Translations under genes and position numbers: made by a program | Notes under the pieces: model-generated | The model's input: only the letters and a program-made list of their open reading frames with translations | The model's database searches: none | What the model was told of the DNA's origin: nothing | In this document: piece by piece, positions 1 through 9,495 of the stretch | Layout: each line of letters starts with the position of its first letter | How positions within the stretch are numbered: the first letter of the stretch is position 1 | Source: Ignavibacteria bacterium | GTDB taxonomy: Bacteria > Bacteroidota > Ignavibacteria > Ch128b | Direction of reading: 5' to 3' | Length of the DNA stretch: 64,000 nucleotides | Assembly (NCBI GenBank): GCA_013177855.1 | Contig: JABLYA010000002.1 | Location: 186,001 to 250,000 of the forward strand

Positions 1-1003
1 TTTTTGTATTTATGTTCGGTAATCCTTTACCTTTCATTCTCAATATTTTTCCTGGTGAAAGACCTGGTTCAAGTTTTATTTTCGCTTTTCCAGTTAGAGT
101 AGGTACTTCAACTTCTCCACCTAAAACAGCCTCAGGAATTGATAAATTTAATTCATAGATAATATCATCACCCTGTCGTTGAAAAATTTCGTGAGGCAAT
201 TCTTCTACAACGACAATCAAATCACCCGCTGGGCCACCACGTCTTCCAGCATTTCCTTCACCGCGTAAAGTCAAATAATTTCCTGTGGACACACCTGCTG
301 GGATTTCAACATTTACAGTCGCTTCTTCTTGAACCCTTCCTTCTCCGCCACAAATTTTGCAAGGATTTGAAATTACCCTGCCTTCACCGCCACAATTATT
401 ACAGGTTGTAATGTTCACAAACTGACCAAAAACGGAACGACTGACCTGTCTAATTTCACCTGTTCCATTACAAACTGGACAAGTCCTATGCCCGCTTCCA
501 CTTTCAGCGCCAGTGCCATTGCAAGATGAACATTTCTTATATCTTTTGATTTTGATTTTCTTTGAAACCCCCGTTGCAATTTCTTCCAGGGTTAGTTTAA
601 TTTTTACTCTTAGATCACTGCCTCGTTGAACCGAACCAGTTCTTCTTGATCTTGTTGAAGTTGAACCACCAAAAAAATCATCAAAAATGCTTCCGCCGAA
701 ACCTGTCCCGCTGAAAATATCTCTGAAGGCATTAAAGATGTCATTAATATCAGTATATTCTCTAAAATCAGTTCCCTGCATTCCAGCATGACCGAACTGA
801 TCGTACCTTCGTCTTTTTTCTGGATCACTTAAAACTTCATAAGCTTCAGCTGCTTCTTTGAATTTTTCTTCAGCTTCTTTATTACCCGGATTTCTATCAG
901 GATGATATTGCATTGCGAGCTTACGGTAAGCTTTCTTTATCTCTTCTTGCGAAGCATTTCGAGGGACACCCAGAACTTCATAATAATCTCTTTTCGTTGC
1001 CAC
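1..1003 (-). CDS. dnaJ: Chaperone protein DnaJ, C-terminus cut by window edge
   Basis: DnaJ stimulates the ATPase of DnaK and delivers unfolded substrates to it in the cytoplasm. My translation of the minus strand gives a J domain with the HPD motif at residues 34-36, a Gly/Phe-rich stretch ([15 protein letters not shown]), four CxxCxGxG zinc-finger repeats (such as CSSCNGTG and CPVCNGTG) and the start of the C-terminal substrate-binding beta domain. The start is GTG at 1003, preceded by AGGAGGTGA and only 3 bp past the grpE stop, so it is the last visible gene of hrcA-grpE-dnaJ. About 334 codons are visible; the family is usually 370-390 aa, so only the tail is missing. Identification is secure. 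Confidence 0.96.
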   Translation of the reverse strand, partial: MATKRDYYEVLGVPRNASQEEIKKAYRKLAMQYHPDRNPGNKEAEEKFKEAAEAYEVLSDPEKRRRYDQFGHAGMQGTDFREYTDINDIFNAFRDIFSGTGFGGSIFDDFFGGSTSTRSRRTGSVQRGSDLRVKIKLTLEEIATGVSKKIKIKRYKKCSSCNGTGAESGSGHRTCPVCNGTGEIRQVSRSVFGQFVNITTCNNCGGEGRVISNPCKICGGEGRVQEEATVNVEIPAGVSTGNYLTLRGEGNAGRRGGPAGDLIVVVEELPHEIFQRQGDDIIYELNLSIPEAVLGGEVEVPTLTGKAKIKLEPGLSPGKILRMKGKGLPNINTK

Positions 1004-1006
1004 CTA

Positions 1007-1741
1007 TTATTTCACCTCCTCGTTGTTGTTATTTTGATTATCATTTGAATTTGTTTGAAGATTCGATTCACTAGCAACAATTACTTTTGAATGACGAATT
1101 ACTTTGTCATTCAACAAATAACCTTTTTCAACTTCTTCAATTATGGTTAATGGTTCAACTCCATCTTTCGGAACCTGAAGTAATGCTTCGTGATAATTGA
1201 AATCGAAAGGTTGATTCATTGCTTCGATTTTTTTCAAGCCATAATCAGAAAGTACTTTCATTAATTTATTATAAATCATTTCGACACCCTGAAGAACTGA
1301 ATTGTTTTTCAATTCTTCTTTGCTGAATGTTAATGCTCTTTCAAAATCATCAACAATTGGAAGCAAATCTTTAATCAATTTCTCATTTGAATATTTCACA
1401 AGTTGAAGTTGATCCTCAGCAACTCGCTTTTTGTAATTTTCAAATTCAGCCATTTTACGAAGGAACTTATCTTTCCATTGATTTACTTCTTCTCTTAAAG
1501 TATTAATTTCATTTTGTAATTTTTCCATTTCGCTTATTTCTTCTGCTCCTTTCTCTTCTTCTTTTTGTTCTTCGATTAATTCTGATTGTTGTGTTTCTAA
1601 ACTTTCACTTAAAGTCTCTTTATTCTGAATTTCAGAATTCTGTTCTTGTTGTTCATTAATTTTCTGATTGTCATTAATTTGGTTATTATCAGAATTTAAG
1701 TCTTTCTCTAATTCATCATTAAATCTTTCTTTATCTGCCAT
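1007..1741 (-). CDS. grpE: Nucleotide exchange factor GrpE
   Basis: GrpE releases ADP from DnaK and so resets the DnaK-DnaJ folding cycle. The 244-aa protein has a long acidic, Glu/Gln/Asn-rich N-terminus (about residues 1-70), a coiled-coil region (about 75-115) and the C-terminal wing with the family signature around FDFNYHEALLQVP. A polar tail rich in Asn follows. It is longer than E. coli GrpE (197 aa) because of the low-complexity N-terminus. It lies 12 bp after hrcA and 3 bp before dnaJ, with an AGGAGGTGAAA ribosome site in front of ATG. Likely co-transcribed with hrcA. Confidence 0.96.
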   Translation of the reverse strand: MADKERFNDELEKDLNSDNNQINDNQKINEQQEQNSEIQNKETLSESLETQQSELIEEQKEEEKGAEEISEMEKLQNEINTLREEVNQWKDKFLRKMAEFENYKKRVAEDQLQLVKYSNEKLIKDLLPIVDDFERALTFSKEELKNNSVLQGVEMIYNKLMKVLSDYGLKKIEAMNQPFDFNYHEALLQVPKDGVEPLTIIEEVEKGYLLNDKVIRHSKVIVASESNLQTNSNDNQNNNNEEVK

Positions 1742-1753
1742 ATTTTCACCTCC

Positions 1754-2809
1754 TTATTCGTTAACTTTCTTACTCAAAATATTAGTGAGTAGTTTTGACA
1801 TATAACCAACAATTGCAATTATTTTTGGATAATCCATTCTTCGTGGTCCAATCATTCCAATTACACCATCAGCATCACCAAATTTATATTTAGTTGTAAC
1901 CACACTGAATTCAGTCAATTTCTCATAAACATTTTCTTTTCCAATAGAAACCAGGATCTGGTCATTTTCAAGTTTGCTTGTTCTTTCAAAAATATGAAGA
2001 ATAACTTCACGATCTTCAATTAATTCAATTACTGCTTGAATATGTTCTGTATCAGAGAATTCAGGTATCTGTAAAATATTCTTCACACCTGAAATGTGAA
2101 CTTTCTCGATTTCTTTTTCCTCAGAGAAAATTTTATCCAGAGAATCTATGAACAATCTCACAATTCCAGTTTTTTCATCTTTTAAATCAGCAACCCTATC
2201 CACAAAAGTATTTTTGATTTCTTCGAGAGATAAGCCTGCGATTCTCTCATTCAACAAATTCTGAATGTATTCAACTTTATCCTGTTCAATTTCAATTGGG
2301 AATTCGAGATCAATTGTTTTAATAATTCCGCCTTTAAGTGATAAAACAACAAGCAAAACTTTATGTGGGAGAATGACCAATTGTATTCTTTCAAGTGTAG
2401 CCTTCATTATTTGTGGATAAGTTACCAATGCAAGCTGGGAGGATATCTTACCGAGTATTCTTGATGCGATTTTTAAAAGCTCTTCTTCATCTTCAAATTT
2501 CTCGGGGTTAAACTCTTTATCAATTTTTCTTTTGAGCTGTGGTGCAAGATGAGGTTCTTCCATCAATAAATCGACATAGATCCTGTAACCAAGATCGGTC
2601 GGGATTCTTCCAGCCGAAGTGTGCGGATGATAAATTAATCCTCTCTCTTCAAGGTCAGCCATTACATTACGAATAGAAGCCGGACTTAAGCCAAGTTGAT
2701 ACTTTTTGCTTATAACCCTCGAACCGACCGGATTTGCAGTCAAAACAAAATTTTGAACAATGCACTTTAAAATCTGTTTTTCTCTTTCCGTCAATTCTAT
2801 GTTCACCAT
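1754..2809 (-). CDS. hrcA: Heat-inducible transcription repressor HrcA
   Basis: HrcA represses class I heat-shock genes by binding CIRCE operators. The 351-aa protein has the N-terminal winged-helix domain (about 1-80; GSRVISKKYQLGLSPASIRN and TSAGRIPTDLGYR are typical), a GAF-like middle and the C-terminal signature GDADGVIGMIGPRRMDYPKI. ATG at 2809 has GAGG 7 nt upstream. It is the first gene of hrcA-grpE-dnaJ. No canonical CIRCE (TTAGCACTC-N9-GAGTGCTAA) is present upstream; an imperfect palindrome at 2838-2855 lies in the leader instead. Confidence 0.96.
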   Translation of the reverse strand: MVNIELTEREKQILKCIVQNFVLTANPVGSRVISKKYQLGLSPASIRNVMADLEERGLIYHPHTSAGRIPTDLGYRIYVDLLMEEPHLAPQLKRKIDKEFNPEKFEDEEELLKIASRILGKISSQLALVTYPQIMKATLERIQLVILPHKVLLVVLSLKGGIIKTIDLEFPIEIEQDKVEYIQNLLNERIAGLSLEEIKNTFVDRVADLKDEKTGIVRLFIDSLDKIFSEEKEIEKVHISGVKNILQIPEFSDTEHIQAVIELIEDREVILHIFERTSKLENDQILVSIGKENVYEKLTEFSVVTTKYKFGDADGVIGMIGPRRMDYPKIIAIVGYMSKLLTNILSKKVNE

Positions 2810-2837
2810 ATCAAAACCTCGTTTACTAATATATTAA

Positions 2838-2855
2838 AACTTGAAATTTTAAGTT
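2838..2855. promoter_or_regulatory. Imperfect palindrome in hrcA leader, possible operator
   Basis: The 18-bp sequence AACTTGAAATTTTAAGTT is palindromic except at one symmetric pair. It lies about 30 bp in front of the hrcA start, where CIRCE sits in other bacteria, but does not match CIRCE. Assigning it to HrcA is inference only. Confidence 0.25.
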
Positions 2856-2895
2856 GAGCATAATTTTGAATTGTTCATTTTGTTTCGGATTTGAT

Positions 2896-2923
2896 CAAAG
2901 TAATTTTCGGCTACCTGGACAAA
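2896..2923 (-). promoter_or_regulatory. Candidate promoter for hrcA-grpE-dnaJ
   Basis: On the minus strand TTTG (plus 2920-2923) is followed after 17 nt by TACTTTG (plus 2896-2902). This resembles the Bacteroidota -33/-7 pair TTTG and TAnnTTTG, one base short in the -7 box. It would give a leader of about 80 nt containing the palindrome at 2838-2855. Confidence 0.3.
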
Positions 2924-2962
2924 TATCAGATTCTTAAAATTTTTCTAAAGAAAATTTAATAT

Positions 2963-4102
2963 TTAGCCTAAAATTTCATTAAAAACCCGTTCGATTGACA
3001 TAAAACTATTATCACGAATAAAGGTTTCAATATTCTTTGAAAATTCCTCAATATTTGATGCAGAAAAATATTTTTTGATTCCTTCTGCCAAAGCTGCTGG
3101 ATTTTGAGGTCCAACAACAAATCCAGTCTTTCCCTCCTGAACGAACTCAGGTAAACCGCCGACATTAGTCACTACAACAGGTTTCCTAAAACCATACGCA
3201 ATGTTCAAAATCCCGCTTTGAGTTGCAGAATTATAAGGTAGTACAACCAGATCCGCTGCTGAGTAATATAATCCGACTTCTTCATTTGGAACAAATTCAT
3301 CAATTATCAAAACATTTTTACTAAGATTAAGTTCTTTGATCCTGTTGAAGTATTTATCTTTTGATTCATAAAACTCACCAACAATAAGAAGAAAGTAATT
3401 TTCATCTTCTTTCAACAGCAAAGGCATTGCATCGATCAAATTCATTAATCCTTTATAAGCTCTTACATAACCAAAGAAAAGCAAAACCTTTTTGTTTTCA
3501 TCAATTCCCAATTTTTTTCTTGCGCCGGATTTTGAAAGGGATTGATCGAAACCGTAACAATCATAAATTGGCAAAGTTGAACGATAAACTTTTTTGTCAG
3601 GATATAGTTTTCTAATTCCTTTTTCAACAACATCAGACAAAACCAAAAATTTGTCAGCTGATGCAAGGGCATAGCGAGTTAAAATCTTGTCGTAGAACAT
3701 TGATTCATGTGAAATTATATTTTCAGTAATGAATAAAATCTTACCTTTAAAATATTTGCGAATAAGTCTTCCAATAGTTCCAATTGAAAATCCAAAGAAC
3801 GGTTGATACCAAATGAACGCAACCAGATCAGGATTTTTTCTCTTGATGTAATTGGCTGTCTTTATCCAGGTAAAAGGATTAATTGAATCAATCAACCGAG
3901 TTGAGGGATGAACTTTGATCGGAACTTTGCTGACATCTTCCTGCCTTGTTCCTGGAAAAAGTATTTGCGGATAAAGACGAGTGAAATTTATGACTTCAAT
4001 CTCAAATGATTTTGATAATGCATCATAAAGATGAGCAACAAATAATGCATTTCCACCGCGATATGGATATGCTGGCCCAACTAAAATGATTTTCTTTTTC
4101 AT
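2963..4102 (-). CDS. Glycosyltransferase family 4 (GT-B fold)
   Basis: This 379-aa cytoplasmic protein looks like a GT-B sugar transferase of family GT4. The N-terminus has the acceptor-domain start VGPAYPYRGGNALFVAHLYD; the C-terminal half has the donor-domain segments KVLLFFGYVRAYKGLMNLIDA and ADLVVLPYNSATQSGILNIAYG, then PVVVTNVGGLPEFVQEGKTG. It overlaps the upstream membrane glycosyltransferase by 4 nt (ATGA), so the two are probably translated together and act on the same surface glycan. The sugar and acceptor cannot be inferred. Confidence 0.85.
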   Translation of the reverse strand: MKKKIILVGPAYPYRGGNALFVAHLYDALSKSFEIEVINFTRLYPQILFPGTRQEDVSKVPIKVHPSTRLIDSINPFTWIKTANYIKRKNPDLVAFIWYQPFFGFSIGTIGRLIRKYFKGKILFITENIISHESMFYDKILTRYALASADKFLVLSDVVEKGIRKLYPDKKVYRSTLPIYDCYGFDQSLSKSGARKKLGIDENKKVLLFFGYVRAYKGLMNLIDAMPLLLKEDENYFLLIVGEFYESKDKYFNRIKELNLSKNVLIIDEFVPNEEVGLYYSAADLVVLPYNSATQSGILNIAYGFRKPVVVTNVGGLPEFVQEGKTGFVVGPQNPAALAEGIKKYFSASNIEEFSKNIETFIRDNSFMSIERVFNEILG

Positions 4103-5691
4103 AGTTTTAATTTAATTACAAGCATATGATTTAATTTTTGATACTTTAATCTGCTGTCAGTGAAAACTTTTACAACTTCATATTTATCATTCAAATCTTT
4201 TGGAAAGTAATATTTGTTTTCTGGCTTATCACTCAAAAAATAATCTACAAGATATTCGATTTTGTTTTTCTTCAAATACTCAATATACTTTTCATCTCCC
4301 TGCTTGTATGCATTGATCAATTCATCATTGTTTACCATACCATCAAGATTCACAAATCTCATTTGGGTAAAATAAGAAAGAATGCCTGTATTTGCAGAGC
4401 CCATTATTTTATCTTTAGGAAGATTTTCTTTTATCCAATGTGCGGTTTTAAATGCAAGCGTCTGTTCGTGCTGAGCTGTGAAAATTTTTATTCCGCCAAT
4501 TGTAAAAACAATAATTACAAGTGCAATTACTAAATGATTAGTTCTATCAATAGACAAAGAAAATTTATCTTTTATCCACTCAGAAATTAATAAAGAAAAA
4601 ATCACTGCCAGAAATATGATCTCTGGCAGAAAATAGTAGAAACGATATTCCCAGAAATAAAGCGTGTAAAATGAATAATGAAGAAGCAAAAATATCAGAA
4701 TAAATCCATACCCTTTGAAATTAAGAAAAACCTTTTTCAAATAACCAGATTTTAAGAATAAAATAATCAGTATGACAATTACAGCGATCACAATATAAAC
4801 TGCTATTTGCTCGAAAACTCCAAAACCTCTATTTGCAAAAAGATCAAAATTAAACGGAAAGAAAAATCTTCTTATTTCATATAGAAAGAAATCAAGCGTG
4901 AAATAATCACCTACCTGACTCAATACAACTTTATGATTGTGAAAAACTTTTGCTCTTCCACTAATCGGGACGAAATGTCCAAAGCTTAAATAATTGTAAA
5001 CCAGATAAGGTATAAATAGAATTGAAAAACCCAAACCGATAGAGAAAATATTTTTAATCTTTTCAACAAAATTCATCCTTTTAATAAAGAGCAAATAAAT
5101 TGCAATTGCAAGGATGTAAAAACCTCCATCGAGCCTTGAAAAAGCTGCAAAAGAGATAATTGAACCCAAGATAAATAATTGAAAAGATTTCTTTTCGCTG
5201 ATTTCGTTTCTCAGATATTTTTCATAATAAATGACAGAAAGAATAAGAAACAACCAGTAAAAGTTTGTTTCGAGGCTTTTGAAATTAATTGCAATAATGA
5301 CTGGATTCAAGAACATAAATACAACCGATAAAATGGCAGCAAACTCACTTTGCGAAATATTTTTGATAAAACGATAGGTGAAATATGCTGCAATTGTTGA
5401 AATTACAGATAAAATAATTTGACTGATAATTACCGGCGTCAGCAAGTCGTACTTAAAAATTGAGTAAATGAGCACAAGAAACCACAGAACAAGCGGCTGA
5501 TAACCGTTTGTTTTATTTATCTGGTCAAATGTCGAGCCGTATCCATTTGCAATGTTCTGTGCAATTCTGAAATAGTAATAACTATCATCAGAAGAAATTC
5601 CATGAGTAATTGAATATTCAATTGAAAAAGACAGAATAATTCTGATTACGAAACCAATCAATAGAATTGTGTAAAGTAATCTCCTGTTCAT
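4099..5691 (-). CDS. Integral membrane GT-C glycosyltransferase (PMT/GT39-like)
   Basis: A 530-aa polytopic inner-membrane protein with roughly 10-12 hydrophobic segments. The first periplasmic loop carries SSDDSYYYFRIAQNIANGYG, the acidic motif and context typical of dolichyl-phosphate-mannose/ArnT-like GT-C enzymes, which use a polyprenyl-phosphate sugar donor. The C-terminal 100 residues are soluble (HWIKENLPKDKIMGSANTGI). It is first in a two-gene unit with the GT4 enzyme (4-nt overlap). ATG at 5691 is taken as start because the first membrane helix follows at once. Substrate unknown. Confidence 0.8.
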   Translation of the reverse strand: MNRRLLYTILLIGFVIRIILSFSIEYSITHGISSDDSYYYFRIAQNIANGYGSTFDQINKTNGYQPLVLWFLVLIYSIFKYDLLTPVIISQIILSVISTIAAYFTYRFIKNISQSEFAAILSVVFMFLNPVIIAINFKSLETNFYWLFLILSVIYYEKYLRNEISEKKSFQLFILGSIISFAAFSRLDGGFYILAIAIYLLFIKRMNFVEKIKNIFSIGLGFSILFIPYLVYNYLSFGHFVPISGRAKVFHNHKVVLSQVGDYFTLDFFLYEIRRFFFPFNFDLFANRGFGVFEQIAVYIVIAVIVILIILFLKSGYLKKVFLNFKGYGFILIFLLLHYSFYTLYFWEYRFYYFLPEIIFLAVIFSLLISEWIKDKFSLSIDRTNHLVIALVIIVFTIGGIKIFTAQHEQTLAFKTAHWIKENLPKDKIMGSANTGILSYFTQMRFVNLDGMVNNDELINAYKQGDEKYIEYLKKNKIEYLVDYFLSDKPENKYYFPKDLNDKYEVVKVFTDSRLKYQKLNHMLVIKLKL

Positions 5692-5776
5692 ATTAAATTA
5701 TCTTCCAATTCCATATCTATTTCTTGCAAAATTAAGTCTAAGTACGGAGGTGAAAAAATTAAAGCAATCAAGAAAT

Positions 5777-5808
5777 AAATCATTCTTTTCTCTTTACAGG
5801 AATGATTT
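5777..5808 (-). terminator. Weak hairpin downstream of the GH57 gene
   Basis: AAATCATTC (5777-5785) pairs with GAATGATTT (5800-5808), a 9-bp AT-rich stem just beyond the GH57 stop on the minus strand. There is no clear U tract, so terminator function is tentative. Confidence 0.35.
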
Positions 5809-5831
5809 AAACTAAGCGATTATCATTTTAA

Positions 5832-8800
5832 CTATTTAATTAAAATCATTTTCTTGCTCAAAGATCTTGAACTTGTCTGCAGAGTGTAGATATAAACTCC
5901 AGAATTTAAATCATCCGCATTGAATTCAACATTGTAAATGCCGGGATTTCTCATTTCGGAAATTAATGTTTTTAATTCCCTTCCAAGAATGTCATAAACC
6001 TTTAGAGAAACAAATTCTCTTTGAGGAATAGAAAATCGAATTATGGTTTTTGAATTGAATGGATTTGGATAGTTTTGATTCAATTCAAAATTGAGCGGGA
6101 TTTTAATTTCTTTCACCGAAGTTGCGGTTAGATCATATTGGATGAATTCATTTGATTCGATATCACCATTCCCATTACCAGCAGGACATTGAGCGAACAA
6201 AGTTCCTCCATCTTGAGTTTGGTAAAGCCCAATTGCTAAATAAACTCTTTGGGGCATATAACCAAGTTCAGAGCTCAAATTGATCGTCCCTTCTAAAATC
6301 TGGCCGGATGCATTCTGAACAATCCCGCTTGCATCAAACCAGCCCGACCAGTTGTTGGTGCTTTCGTTTCCTAAAAAAGCAATCCATTGAGATACTTTTC
6401 CAGTTTTCGCCCACGGTGCATTGGTTAGATTCCGTAAAGAATCAGTCACGAAAATAAAAACATCTTTATTCTGACTCTGAGCGGATTGTGTTGCTGCATA
6501 AAGTTCTGAACCATTCCAATCGACATATAGATCAACATTCTGGTTTGAAGCAATTTTACGGGCGGTTGAGTCAACCTTACCATCCATTATGAATTGATGA
6601 GTTTGACTTCCGCTGTCGAAATATATGTGGTAATCCTGACCGTTATTATTATCCCAGGTATTGTCATCAAAATGAATAACGAAAGCAATTCGATTGATAA
6701 CTTGTTCTGGTTTGTTGAATGGACCAATTTTAATTGTCAGTGTTCCGTTTAAGTCAGGACCAGTCATTGGTGATTCGACGGCTGGACCTGTTCCATTGAA
6801 TAAAGTTGTTCCTGAAGTCCAATAAACTTGATGAGGTGTCTGCCATTGGTTCCCAGAATTATTTACTCCCCAGTGGAGTTTTGCTCCAATTGTTGAATTT
6901 AAAACCTTGATTGTTATCGTATCGTTACTGGTTGGATTTTCAGGAGTCCAGCTTACACGATTCTGATTTCCGGTTGAAGAACTTCCGACCCAAACTTCCT
7001 TAATTTCTGATCTTGCAACATTATCAAAGCTATCTATTGCTTCAACATAATATCCAATCAGCTTATTTGTGTAGCCAGTGATTTCGGCAAAATATTCTTT
7101 TGCTTTGAAAAGAGGCTGAGGATTTGTTAATGATGTCTGAGTAACCCCAGTCATATCAATCTCAATCCAGTCTGTGACTTCACTTCCGCCAGCGTAAGTT
7201 TCATTGTCAATTGAATTTTTTGAATTCACACCGTCTAAATCGATTCGATATTTTAATTTCACCGACTTGAGACCGCTTTTATCAAAGACATAAGTCCAGA
7301 TTTTAAAATTATTCGGCTGCTGAATTCCGAATTCTGTTCCACCTGGGTTATATGGATCTCGTTGAGGAGAGAAAATTGTTGGCGGAGTATTATCAAGTCC
7401 ACCAATATTTTGAGTTAGATTAATTGCCTGATTTGCAGCTCTTGTTGGGTGAGAATCCCAGATACCATTCAGAGAACCATCCCAGTACCAGTAATCGCTT
7501 GATTGAGCTACAAGTAAATAATTTAATGCCTGCTGAACATCTGGATGAGAAGGATTATTTGCCAATGCTGTTTCAACAAAATTTTTTGCTGCAGTCACAA
7601 CAGCCCAGCTGTTTCGATCTGGACTATAACCATTTGCGTCTGGATCACCGAGCCATTTTTTAAATTCCGGATCGCCGTTATCAGCACCGCTCCAGCTTCC
7701 ATCTTCAATGTGAATTACATCATTAGTATCAGGTGGAAACATCTGCAAATAATCTTCAATTGTGGTGCAAACAAATCTATTCGGATTTGCCTGAAGCCAG
7801 TTAACAAAATTTTGGAAATTGTTATTGTAGTAAGATTCGCTTCCGCCGCCGTAATTATCTCCATCGTGATGAAGAACAACAAGAATTGGATGCTGAGGAT
7901 CTGTATTGTAAGGTTCAAGTTGAGAAAGAACAGATTCATAATTCAAAGCTCCAAATCCACCTCTGCCATCTTCGTTACCGAGATATCGATCAGCTGGAAC
8001 AGCAATTATTTTTTTCTTCTCACCAGTTGAAGGATTAACAAATTCAACATAATGTGGTTGTCTTCCCCATCGTGCTGAATTTCTTGTCGGTGCCCATAAA
8101 CCGTTTAATTGAATCCAATCATTTGGATTTGGATTTCTTACATCAGCTTTATTTGGTTCAAGGATATTACCAGTTGTACTGTACGGATAACCTTCGCAAG
8201 CTCTATCGAAATGAATATTGTCAACCAAAACCCATTTCAAACCTTCGTCTACAAGAGCTGGAATTATACGATTTGAGAAAGCGTTTTCTGGCGGAAAAAT
8301 TCCTTTTGAGTAATTACCGGGGAAATTTTGATTAAAAATTTGTTTGTGTTTTTGAATTTGTCTTCGAATATCATTGTAATCAATTAAAGGCATTAACGGA
8401 TGGAAGTAACCAAAGCCTACAAGATCAAGTCTTGGATTACCAAGTGATGTTGTTTGATTTTTAATGTAATTCCAATGAGACTTCCAGTTTTGAAAATTTT
8501 GATTTCCAGATTGTTCAAGATTGTTTAGATTTTCGATCAATGAACCTGAGAAACTAACCTGAGCACCAAAGTGAGGAAGATTTGCATTAATTCCTTTTTG
8601 TATTGCGTTCTTTGGCCAGGATGTGTATGGTCCAAATCTTTGATTATGAATATCAATAACTGAAAAAGGATAACGATTATTTTGTTCTGTTTGAATAATA
8701 CTTTCATAGGGCCAATAAATAGGTTGATGCATATGCCAGAGAAATGCAATGTAAATAGGCGGATTTGTTTTCTCTTTTTCCAGATTCTTGTTTTGAGAAA

Positions 8801-8855
8801 AAAGTTCTAAAGAAAAAACGAATGAGATAATCAAAAATATTTTTACCAATTTCAT
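5832..8855 (-). CDS. Secreted glycoside hydrolase family 57 with T9SS sorting domain
   Basis: GH57 enzymes act on alpha-glucans (amylase, amylopullulanase, branching activities). The 1007-aa protein has a signal peptide (about 1-20), then PPIYIAFLWHMHQPIYWPYE with the diagnostic HMHQP at 41-45, and further GH57-like segments such as GIFPPENAFSNRIIPALVDE. A central beta-rich part (about 500-900) resembles CBM/starch-binding modules. The last 80 residues form a type A T9SS sorting domain starting at NYPNPFN near 928. The product should be exported by T9SS and released or anchored at the cell surface. ATG at 8855 has GAGG 9 nt upstream. Single-gene unit. Confidence 0.9.
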   Translation of the reverse strand: MKLVKIFLIISFVFSLELFSQNKNLEKEKTNPPIYIAFLWHMHQPIYWPYESIIQTEQNNRYPFSVIDIHNQRFGPYTSWPKNAIQKGINANLPHFGAQVSFSGSLIENLNNLEQSGNQNFQNWKSHWNYIKNQTTSLGNPRLDLVGFGYFHPLMPLIDYNDIRRQIQKHKQIFNQNFPGNYSKGIFPPENAFSNRIIPALVDEGLKWVLVDNIHFDRACEGYPYSTTGNILEPNKADVRNPNPNDWIQLNGLWAPTRNSARWGRQPHYVEFVNPSTGEKKKIIAVPADRYLGNEDGRGGFGALNYESVLSQLEPYNTDPQHPILVVLHHDGDNYGGGSESYYNNNFQNFVNWLQANPNRFVCTTIEDYLQMFPPDTNDVIHIEDGSWSGADNGDPEFKKWLGDPDANGYSPDRNSWAVVTAAKNFVETALANNPSHPDVQQALNYLLVAQSSDYWYWDGSLNGIWDSHPTRAANQAINLTQNIGGLDNTPPTIFSPQRDPYNPGGTEFGIQQPNNFKIWTYVFDKSGLKSVKLKYRIDLDGVNSKNSIDNETYAGGSEVTDWIEIDMTGVTQTSLTNPQPLFKAKEYFAEITGYTNKLIGYYVEAIDSFDNVARSEIKEVWVGSSSTGNQNRVSWTPENPTSNDTITIKVLNSTIGAKLHWGVNNSGNQWQTPHQVYWTSGTTLFNGTGPAVESPMTGPDLNGTLTIKIGPFNKPEQVINRIAFVIHFDDNTWDNNNGQDYHIYFDSGSQTHQFIMDGKVDSTARKIASNQNVDLYVDWNGSELYAATQSAQSQNKDVFIFVTDSLRNLTNAPWAKTGKVSQWIAFLGNESTNNWSGWFDASGIVQNASGQILEGTINLSSELGYMPQRVYLAIGLYQTQDGGTLFAQCPAGNGNGDIESNEFIQYDLTATSVKEIKIPLNFELNQNYPNPFNSKTIIRFSIPQREFVSLKVYDILGRELKTLISEMRNPGIYNVEFNADDLNSGVYIYTLQTSSRSLSKKMILIK

Positions 8856-9495
8856 TATAAAACCTCGAATATTTTACAATAAGTTAATGAAAGCGAAATG
8901 TGGAGGCAATTAGTTTTTTAAGTTATGACCAAAAAACGTATGATAAGAAATCAATTTAATTGAAAGTTCTATTTCAAATCTGAAATATTATTGGTAGTTA
9001 ATTGAACATTAAATTATCGAAGTTATTATTGTGATTAATGATTAAATTTCGAGCTACAAATTTCACGAGTGTAAGTGGATACAATTGGGGGATATTCATA
9101 TCTAAATTCTTCAAAGTTGAAAAATAAATCTAATGAACATTCTATTCTTAAAGAACAAATTTGTTCTTTAAAATTTCGATTTTGAGATTATTTTATTTTT
9201 AATTTTTGAATTGGTAATTGCTCTTGAGATTTTTCTCAAAACCTTGAAGGTGTTTAATTTGATTAGTACCCGATCGTGTCGAGGAAAAATAAAGTTAAAA
9301 AAGATCTTTGATAGGTTTCTTTGTGAATTTTTTCTAATTATTTGGTTTGTTCATCAAAAATTGCAGTAAATTTTTTAAGCATTTCATCACTAAGTACAAA
9401 AAATAAAAATCTCTAATGGAATTGTTATAGATTAAATCACATTTACTTGTATCAGCGTAAAAGCAATTCAAATGATCAGTATTATCAACTCAATT
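8856..9495. other. 640-bp intergenic region without a recognisable gene
   Basis: Very AT-rich sequence between two minus-strand genes. I see no coding region, tRNA or riboswitch-like fold. The one strong structure is a perfect 24-bp palindrome at 9148-9171, listed separately. Confidence 0.6.
9148..9171. repeat. Perfect 24-bp palindrome
   Basis: TTAAAGAACAAA followed by its exact reverse complement TTTGTTCTTTAA, with no loop. This could be a dimeric regulator site for the GH57 gene, which starts about 290 bp away; it has no U tract that would suggest a terminator. Confidence 0.5.

Noticed and set aside
7545-8030. 161-codon plus-strand frame inside the GH57 gene
   Set aside because: Complete overlap with a gene that has clear catalytic and sorting motifs; the translation shows no domain and no ribosome site.
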